A DNA stretch of 23,223 nucleotides from Ramicandelaber brevisporus. Taxonomy: Eukaryota > Kickxellomycota > Ramicandelaberales > Ramicandelaberaceae. The position numbers and the translations under genes are program-made. The DNA is taken from contig MU602927.1 in assembly GCA_025201865.1 (NCBI GenBank), forward strand, positions 1 through 23,223, in the 5' to 3' direction. A model generated the notes under the pieces. It was not told where the DNA came from. It did no database searches and saw only the letters and a program-made list of their open reading frames with translations. How positions within the stretch are numbered: the first letter of the stretch is position 1; each line of letters begins with the position of its first letter. Shown here piece after piece: positions 17,886 to 23,223 of this stretch.

Positions 17886-19166
17886 TCAATCAAGGGCATC
17901 AGTTGATAGTTTTGTCTTTTTGGGAGCCGGCCCTGCCACATTGTCATCGTCATCGTCATCATCTTTATTACCGCCGTTAGCAGCAACACTATCATCATGA
18001 TTGTAGTCAATATCACTTACAATGACATCCTCATCATCTGCATCTGCACTGTAACTCAAGCCTAAATGATGACTGTCCTCAAGATCACTGTCAAATGCAT
18101 CCAGATCCGAACTGTGATCACTGGCATAATCTGCAAATGCATCCATTCCATCAGCTGCATCTTGATTCTCCAGTCCATCGCCTTCATCCGTTCCGTGTCC
18201 CGCTGCAGCTGCCGCCGCAATTCTCGCAATTGCAATCTGAGCCGCCTCGTCGTTGATTCCATTCAAATCATCTTTGTTTCCTTGATATGCAATATACGCT
18301 GCATTTTGTCCATGCAGCGAAAACAGCTCTCTAAAGTGCTGTGCATCACTCACCAGCACAATCAACACATTGAACACACCTTGCGACAGCAATGCTCCAG
18401 AGGCAAGAGGTGCCTTTTTGCCTTGATACGCCAGCGCTAGTTCAGGACGCGACGAGTGATAAAACATTCCATTCTTCAGAAACATGTTGCTTCCCAGGTT
18501 TGTACACCCATTAGCAATGACTTTGTGGTCAGCACAGGTAAACGAGCCGTCTCGCCAGGACGGTGGTTGGTCGGCGCTGCTGATGTCACCAAATGCGTTT
18601 GCGTAATCGTGTAGACGCAGCGCGTCGGCGTGGTTGCCCATCAACAAAGTGGCGGCAGCCATGGCGTGCGCTGTGGCTTGGAGTTCGGTGCATCGACATG
18701 TGCGATATCCGCAGGTTTGGCAACCACCGGGGAGAACAATGGGAGTGTTCCGACCGTTGCCAGCTCGAGCGAGCAATTCGGGCAGAGTCTGTGGAGGCGG
18801 CTGTTGTTCGACATCGACAATGGCGACTTCTGGTGGTTGAGGCGCGTCTGCTTGTTCCTCCGTTTGCTCTGTTCGAGCTTCTATAGGCTGTTGTTCATGT
18901 TGTTCTGGCTGCTCTTCCTCTATCTCTTGTTGTTGCTCTTCCTCTGTTGTTTGTTGTTGCTCAGTCTGCTCAGTTTGTTGTGTTTGTTGTGTTTGTTCCT
19001 CTTCTTCCTTAATCTCGTTAGCTTCGACTGCTTCGGCTACCTCGATCTCCACTGATTCTTCTGTTTCTTCAACTGCCACTGCTTCTGTCACTGCTTCTGG
19101 CTCGCTTGTTGTCGCTGTCGCTGGAGATGCTGTCGCTGTTGTCGCCGTTGTTGTTGTCATTTCCAT
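17886..19166 (-). CDS. Unrecognised acidic Glu/Gln/Thr-rich protein with Cys cluster
   Basis: The 426-residue product starts at ATG 19166. I do not recognise the family. Residues 1-130 are low-complexity: Thr/Ala, then Glu/Val, then Glu/Gln/Thr repeats. A central ordered-looking part (about 130-330) begins with C149-x2-C-x4-C-x-C159 and has a second pair C211-x9-C221, a possible metal site. It then has hydrophobic blocks GALLSQGVFNVLIVLVSD and two similar Ala-Tyr-Gln-Gly segments (LALAYQGKKA and AYIAYQGNKD) about 50 residues apart. The C-terminus is Asp/Ser/Glu-rich, with an Asp run and then PKKTK, a possible nuclear-localisation motif. Nuclear or chromatin-associated role is conceivable but not shown. 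The gene is convergent with the F-box gene and divergent from a small secreted protein. The frame is certain; the function is unknown. Confidence 0.75.
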   Translation of the reverse strand: MEMTTTTATTATASPATATTSEPEAVTEAVAVEETEESVEIEVAEAVEANEIKEEEEQTQQTQQTEQTEQQQTTEEEQQQEIEEEQPEQHEQQPIEARTEQTEEQADAPQPPEVAIVDVEQQPPPQTLPELLARAGNGRNTPIVLPGGCQTCGYRTCRCTELQATAHAMAAATLLMGNHADALRLHDYANAFGDISSADQPPSWRDGSFTCADHKVIANGCTNLGSNMFLKNGMFYHSSRPELALAYQGKKAPLASGALLSQGVFNVLIVLVSDAQHFRELFSLHGQNAAYIAYQGNKDDLNGINDEAAQIAIARIAAAAAAGHGTDEGDGLENQDAADGMDAFADYASDHSSDLDAFDSDLEDSHHLGLSYSADADDEDVIVSDIDYNHDDSVAANGGNKDDDDDDDNVAGPAPKKTKLSTDALD

Positions 19167-19514
19167 TCTTCGCTTCTCACTCTATTTTTAATAATTTTTT
19201 TTAATACTTTTGGGAAGTAGCACACTTTAGGTTGATTAATCATTCCCAACAATATGCCAGTCGATCCCATGTTGTGAAAAGAACGACTGCGGCACGATAT
19301 TGCACGGCCAACCAATACAAGTTTAAAATAGACTTTCAGTGCTCATTTATAGTGAAGACGAGACAGTTTCCTCCTCCCTCTTTGCGTTGTTTCGACGTCG
19401 TCTCATTGTGCATCACACTTTCGTATTCAATTCAATTCAGTTCATTCTACTCTCTTTGTTACTGTTTCAATCTGTATTCACACATTCTCTCTCTCTCTCT
19501 CTTCTTGTTATTAA
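19167..19514. promoter_or_regulatory. Divergent promoter, acidic protein / small secreted protein
   Basis: The 348 nt contain a TTTAAAATA-like element near 19321 and a CT-dinucleotide run (about 19486-19502) just before the small-protein start. That run probably belongs to its pyrimidine-rich leader. No gene is visible here; the plus-strand frame at 19232-19633 overlaps the small gene in another frame and is not credible. Confidence 0.45.
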
Positions 19515-19718
19515 ATGAAGGTCATCTGGTCATCTCTCGCTGTATTCGCATTGGCAGCAGTGGTCAGCGCCATGCCAAGATACATTACAAACGGCAAAGA
19601 GCCAGCTTGTGTTGCAACCTGCGACAACAATAGCCACGTATGCACAATCTTCAGAGGTGTGCTTTGCAACGACGCTTACGAGAAGTGTGTCAAGAACTGC
19701 CCTGAGCAAAAGTCGTAA
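19515..19718 (+). CDS. Small secreted six-cysteine protein
   Basis: The 67-residue product starts at ATG 19515, immediately after a pyrimidine-rich leader. Residues 1-19 are a clear signal peptide (K2, then the hydrophobic core VIWSSLAVFALAAVV, with S-A before a likely cut at 19/20). The mature part is about 48 residues with six Cys at 32, 36, 43, 51, 58 and 62, giving spacing C-x3-C-x6-C-x7-C-x6-C-x3-C, and is hydrophilic between them. Three disulfides in a small helical hairpin are plausible, pairing the outer CX3C motifs. I do not recognise a named family. Size, signal and Cys density are like fungal small secreted proteins in general; a function such as host or microbe interaction cannot be read from the sequence. 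Confidence 0.8.
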   Translation: MKVIWSSLAVFALAAVVSAMPRYITNGKEPACVATCDNNSHVCTIFRGVLCNDAYEKCVKNCPEQKS

Positions 19719-19902
19719 TCACTATTTCATTTCATTTCAATCAAAGACTGTTATCATTATCATCATTGTTATTGTTATTACTCTTCGTTTCATTTATTAA
19801 GAATTGATTAAGAAAAGAAGAGAATACCTTGTTGATAAGAACGTAAAAAAGTAAGAGAAAGATTGAGAGATAGAGGGTGATAGAGAGAAGAATGGAGGGA
19901 GA

Positions 19903-21140
19903 TTAATGAGCACCGACTGCAACGGCTGGTGCAAGAGATCCGAGAGAATGACCATTTGTGCCCAAGGCAGCAGCAGTCGCCGATGACGACGCAGCCGCAG
20001 CTGCTGCAGCCACCGCGGCAGCCGTAGCACCAACTGGAACGTTGTCATCGTCTTCTTCAGCATCATCGGCGTCATTCACATCATCTGACAGCTTCTCAGA
20101 TCGATAGTTCTCGTAATGCACCTCAAGAGTCTCGGCACGCAACTCGTGCAAATGCGAGTTGAGCAGAACATAGCGAAGACGGTCAAAGTCGTTGTGATGA
20201 ATGTTGTCAACCTCAACACGGCCCCACGGATAATCGCGGACGCGAATGCTGCGTCCATCCTCGTCAATCACATCATCGCAGCCCACCACTGCAAACGGGA
20301 GCAGGCGACGCAGCGCAGCATTCTCTTCGGCGGTGTCTTCGTCCTCCTCATCAGCAGTTGGGAAGTCGTAGGTTGGAATCTTGTAGTACGAAATGTCCTT
20401 CATGATGCGCTGCTTGAACTCGGCAAGCTCTTCAGACGTCAGAGAATCAGCACGTCCGATCACCGGAATCACATTGACACGATGTCCAACGCGGCGCATG
20501 AGTTCAATGTCGACTTCACGCAGCGAATGGCCAGTTGGAGTGATAAAGTACAGCAAGGCGTGCACGCGGCCATCCTTGAACTTGGTGTTACGGCGGATGC
20601 GAGACTCTTCTGCAAGCGCTTCATCGTGCTGATCCTCAATGTACGCCAGAATCTTTTGGAAACACTCTTCGTTATCCAGAGAATCGCCAAAGCCGGGAGT
20701 ATCGACAATGGTGAGCGAGATGCGCTGCTGGTCCTCCTCGAGTTCAATTGGGTAGGTCTTGAACTGCATTGGCTCGGCAATGTGAGCAGACTCGGGAGAC
20801 TCGAGAGGCGGCTTTTGGACAACCATGCGCTCGCAAAGGGTGTTAATAAAAGTGGAGCGGCCCAGACCAGACATGCCGACAAACATGATGGTCAGCGGGA
20901 TGCCCTTCTTGGCCGTTTTGGTACGGTGGCTGCTGGGACGCGCATAGCTTGACGTTGACGATTTGATGCTCTATTGAATCAGAATCACAAAGGCAAATAC
21001 ACAACTGTGATATTACAATGTCAGTAACGGAATGTCTTCAAACTTGAGTTTCATAACATCGCAAACAGTTCTATGTCGATATCGCGAGTGTACGCGCATA
21101 TGCGACTGGTTTCCTGGTAACGTACGTGAGCGGCCGTCAT
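19903..21140 (-). CDS. Septin GTPase-family protein (two exons)
   Basis: Septins form hetero-oligomeric filaments at division sites and hyphal necks. Exon 1 is 21140-21126 (five codons, MTAAH); exon 2 is 20970-19903. Together they give a 360-residue protein. The frame at exon 2 has no ATG between an upstream stop and the basic segment, and joining to exon 1 restores it in phase. Features: basic region RTKTAKKG before the domain; P-loop G37-M-S-G-L-G-R-S-T45; D95-T-P-G98; the G4 position reads G177-R-A-D180; and the septin unique element WGRVEVDN..HNDF..LR near residues 253-270. The P-loop Lys and the G4 Lys are both Arg. The tail after YENYRSEKL is acidic, then Ala-rich, with no coiled coil. 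The septin group is not certain; Cdc10- or Cdc11-like features are mixed. Confidence 0.88.
20971..21125 (-). other. Spliceosomal intron of the septin gene (155 nt)
   Basis: On the minus strand it begins GTACGT at 21125 and ends AATAG at 20971. It holds a TACTGAC branch-site-like motif at 21026-21020, about 50 nt before the acceptor. Exon joining is in phase. It is the only intron I could support in the window. Confidence 0.75.
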
Positions 21141-21947
21141 TTGGTCAGCTGTTCGTCCGTCTGTTGGTACAAAGGTGAGAAGGGAATACTGGGGGAGAAG
21201 AAAGTCTAGTGAGTAGGATAGGGAGATTAGCGAGAGGTTGGTTGCAAAGTTGGTAGAGGAAGTTGTATCAGCAGCAGAACAACAACAACATCAACCAGCA
21301 GGCAGACTCTACAGACAGCAGCGAGAGCAGTGCTCTTTCTCTCTCTCTGTCTCTCTACTAGCAAACAAGAAACAGCCCATACTGGGAGATAAACAGGAGA
21401 CGGTTCTCACTTACCCACTCACCCACTCACTCACTCGCTCTGGCCGCGCCACCCCGTGAGTACTTTTAGTTTTGTATTGATCTACCGACTCCTGAAACGT
21501 CGAAGTATATGGGAAGACATACCTTTTTAACAATAGCAACTAAATATGCATATTAAAACCGTCATCAATTGATTAAATCATCTAATCAAATTAGGCTAAA
21601 TCGAGGCTACTCGTTACATCTCGGCGGCAACATATTCTCAACGGATATAGTCCAATTATCCTCCTCGGCATCAGGATATTCCGATTTACAAGTCTAAAGA
21701 TAGCTTGTTGACGTAAGGAGATGATTGTTTCCTAAAAATGGCTCGAGGGGGGGCTCAAGCTTCTCACAGATCACCTGAGTGAGGGGCTGATTCAGTTGTA
21801 TCACGATATGATTTGCCGTGAGTATATATAAACTTGAATGTGAGCTCATGCTGTCTCACTTTTTTTTCTATCTCACATCTCCTACACAAACTCCTCACTT
21901 TGAAACAAATCTTCCAGATTCCTCAAGCGCAAACTATACTCACAACA
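21141..21947. promoter_or_regulatory. Divergent region, septin / SH3-like secreted protein
   Basis: About 800 nt without a supported gene. Near the septin start the sequence is purine-rich on the plus strand (C/T-rich in the septin sense direction). A CACTC-type simple repeat lies at about 21415-21440 and a CT run near 21340-21356. From about 21480 to 21800 I see nothing. A TATA box for the SH3-like gene lies at 21823. Confidence 0.5.
21823..21832 (+). promoter_or_regulatory. TATA box of the SH3-like secreted protein gene
   Basis: TATATATAAA lies about 115 nt before the start codon. A CACTTTTTTTTC pyrimidine tract some 25-40 nt downstream is a likely initiation zone. Confidence 0.6.
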
Positions 21948-22256
21948 ATGTTCCTTTCCAGTTTCAGTGTTCTGTCCATCTTCACTGCAAGTGCTCTTGC
22001 CGCCGGCTTTACTGGCACAGTCACCACTCACGGCATGGGCAATTACGTCGACTGCCAGGTGTGCCCCTGCTCTGGATGCAAGGTTATCAAGACGTTCCAC
22101 CCTGGTGACAAGGTCGAAGTTGCCTGCATGACCGACATTAATATGGGAAGCTGGACCTCCGGACATTATCAGCTGTCCTCAGGCTGCTGGATTGGTTACG
22201 GCAATGTTGATGGCGTTGATCCAAAGCAGGTTCCACAGTGCGGCATGCTACTGTAG
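21948..22256 (+). CDS. Small secreted Cys-rich protein with SH3-like fold
   Basis: The 102-residue product starts at ATG 21948 (context ACAACAATG); frame upstream starts only from TTG. Residues 1-18 form a signal peptide (hydrophobic FSVLSIFTASALA). The mature part has a bacterial-SH3-like pattern: G-T-V with aromatic Y33, C36-x2-C-x-C-x2-C44, then KVIKTFHPGDKVEVAC60, a central W69, and C80-W-I with a following Tyr. Spacing of the Gly-Asp-Lys-Val turn and the C-W strand resembles secreted SH3 domains of fungi. There are seven Cys (36, 39, 41, 44, 60, 80, 98), an odd number, so one may be free or bridge a dimer. Cell-wall or carbohydrate binding is a possible role by analogy. I call the fold from pattern only. 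Confidence 0.72.
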   Translation: MFLSSFSVLSIFTASALAAGFTGTVTTHGMGNYVDCQVCPCSGCKVIKTFHPGDKVEVACMTDINMGSWTSGHYQLSSGCWIGYGNVDGVDPKQVPQCGMLL

Positions 22257-22549
22257 GTAATCTTCCATTGAAGCCACTCCAATAAATATTAAGTATCAGT
22301 CACGTACTGTAACATTCTAATTATATTTGAAAGCAGTCACATTTGTTTACTAAGCTTCGATGAACGAATGATATAGTGCCACGCATCATTCTGGACAGAG
22401 CAGGGGAATCCCAATTACGTAAAAGCGTCCGTTCATATTCCGTGTTGCTCTCAGCTTCTTTCCTCAGCTTTCCCTGCTTGTTCGCCACGCTTTGTTGCTG
22501 TTTTCTTTCCTCACTCACTCAAACTCAAACTCACTCAAACTCTCTCGAG
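22257..22549. promoter_or_regulatory. Promoter/leader of the acetyltransferase gene
   Basis: The first part is the 3' UTR of the SH3-like gene. From about 22450 the sequence becomes C/T-rich with ACTCA repeats just ahead of the acetyltransferase start, like other leaders in the window. Confidence 0.4.
22281..22286 (+). terminator. AATAAA polyadenylation signal of the SH3-like gene
   Basis: The canonical hexamer lies 25 nt after the stop codon of the SH3-like gene. Confidence 0.5.
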
Positions 22550-23223
22550 ATGTCGCCGTCCGCCATCACCGCCAAAGCTGCCACGGAGATGACTATGGAG
22601 GAGCTTTGTGCTCTCTCGCCAGCCGAGGTTCGTGCTGTTGGTTCTGCTCAAACCGCCGAGTGGGACGCCATGCACTCTGGCAACCTCTACTTTGGCGGCG
22701 ACCCCACTCTCACCACCTTGCGTAGCCGCGTCCTCGAACTCTCCAACCAGTACGCCAGTGTCTTCCATCGCGACGATGCACGCCGCAAAGAGTTGATGTC
22801 CCAAATATTGGGAACCTCCGATGGCACAGCCACAATGGTGCCGCCTTTCTTCTTTGACTACGGTGTAAACATGCATGTCGGCAAATGGTTCTTCGCTAAT
22901 GCGTTTTGCAGTTTTCTGGATGGATGCCCGATTACGATTGGCGATAATGTGCTGTTGGGACCAAATGTGCAAATGTACACGGCGAGTCATCCACTGGATC
23001 CAGTGGCGAGACGTGGTAAAGAGAGCGGCAAGCCAATCATTATCGGAAACGATGTGTGGATTGGAGGCAATGCGGTTATTCTGCCGGGAGTGACAGTTGG
23101 AGATGGAGCGGTGATAGCAGCATCGGCAGTGGTGACAAAGGATGTACCACCGCTGGTTGTGGTTGCGGGAAATCCGGCACGTGTTATCAAGCAGATTGAG
23201 TCGCCAGGATATGAACCGAAGAC
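22550..23223 (+). CDS. Maltose/sugar O-acetyltransferase, hexapeptide-repeat family (partial, runs off window)
   Basis: The frame opens at ATG 22550 and continues to the window edge without a stop, giving 224 codons so far. The family transfers acetyl from acetyl-CoA to sugar hydroxyls. Residues about 37-75 are the Mac-type N-terminal segment ([16 protein letters not shown]...[13 protein letters not shown]). The hexapeptide-repeat beta-helix follows: [51 protein letters not shown], with the expected catalytic H147 in T-A-S-H-P, then [42 protein letters not shown], and AGNPARVI. Length and motifs fit the LacA/Maa/NodL group, of which fungi have many copies. Probably cytosolic; the natural acceptor is unknown. 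Third codon positions shift from C-rich to G-rich along the gene. Confidence 0.9.
   Translation, partial: MSPSAITAKAATEMTMEELCALSPAEVRAVGSAQTAEWDAMHSGNLYFGGDPTLTTLRSRVLELSNQYASVFHRDDARRKELMSQILGTSDGTATMVPPFFFDYGVNMHVGKWFFANAFCSFLDGCPITIGDNVLLGPNVQMYTASHPLDPVARRGKESGKPIIIGNDVWIGGNAVILPGVTVGDGAVIAASAVVTKDVPPLVVVAGNPARVIKQIESPGYEPK

Noticed and set aside
18630-19055. Leu-rich, membrane-protein-like plus-strand frame
   Set aside because: It is the antisense of the Glu/Gln-rich tract of the acidic protein; antisense of CAG/GAA codons gives Leu/Phe runs.
20116-20952. 278-codon plus-strand frame
   Set aside because: It lies antisense to the septin gene, whose motifs are unambiguous.
1-23223. CRISPR arrays, insertion sequences, transposases or viral genes
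   Set aside because: No spaced direct-repeat arrays, transposase, integrase or reverse-transcriptase motifs were seen; the repeats present are microsatellites and homopolymer codons.

Overview
The window reads as nuclear DNA of a fungus. The evidence is a fungal-type septin, a Get1/WRB protein, a fungal mitochondrial ribosomal protein (mL49), a mitochondrial TyrRS, a large arrestin-related adaptor, small secreted Cys-rich proteins and a maltose-acetyltransferase-type enzyme. Genes are compact and almost intronless, rich in Q/N/S/H homopolymers, and include three F-box proteins. This would fit an early-diverging lineage, possibly Kickxellomycotina/Zoopagomycota, but the placement is inference, not proof. 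Nothing prokaryotic, viral or CRISPR-like is visible.

Layout. 1-930: TATA box and an ATG-free, pyrimidine-rich leader of a bZIP transcription factor (931-2970, +). 3460-4014 (-) mL49 and 4191-5738 (+) mitochondrial TyrRS share a 176-nt divergent promoter. 5739-6224 lies between convergent genes and holds a stretch with many hairpins and an 11-bp long-range pairing, a candidate structured RNA. 6225-7898 and 8223-9791 (both -) are tandem F-box paralogues. 9875-10153 (-) is an unassigned basic reading frame without an ATG. 10319-10930 (+) is GET1. 11120-14746 (-) is a 1208-residue arrestin-like protein, with a roughly 1-kb divergent region shared with a third F-box protein (15759-17828, +). 17886-19166 (-) is an unrecognised acidic Gln/Glu-rich protein with a Cys cluster. 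19515-19718 (+) is a 67-residue secreted six-Cys protein. 19903-21140 (-) is a septin with a 5-codon first exon and a 155-nt intron. 21948-22256 (+) is a secreted SH3-like Cys-rich protein. 22550 to the window end (+) is a sugar O-acetyltransferase cut by the edge.

Genes mostly alternate in strand, forming divergent pairs with shared promoters and convergent pairs with short gaps (57 to about 490 nt). The clearest functional pairing is mL49 with mitochondrial TyrRS, both for mitochondrial translation. GET1 (tail-anchored protein insertion), the arrestin (ubiquitin-ligase adaptor) and the F-box proteins (SCF adaptors) are housekeeping or regulatory genes with no evident shared pathway. I see no single novel multi-gene system. 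The items most worth follow-up are the structured intergenic RNA candidate, the long ATG-free leaders, the septin with two altered nucleotide-binding motifs, the 67-residue protein with mirror-symmetric cysteine spacing, and a 45-bp repeat next to the F-box cluster.
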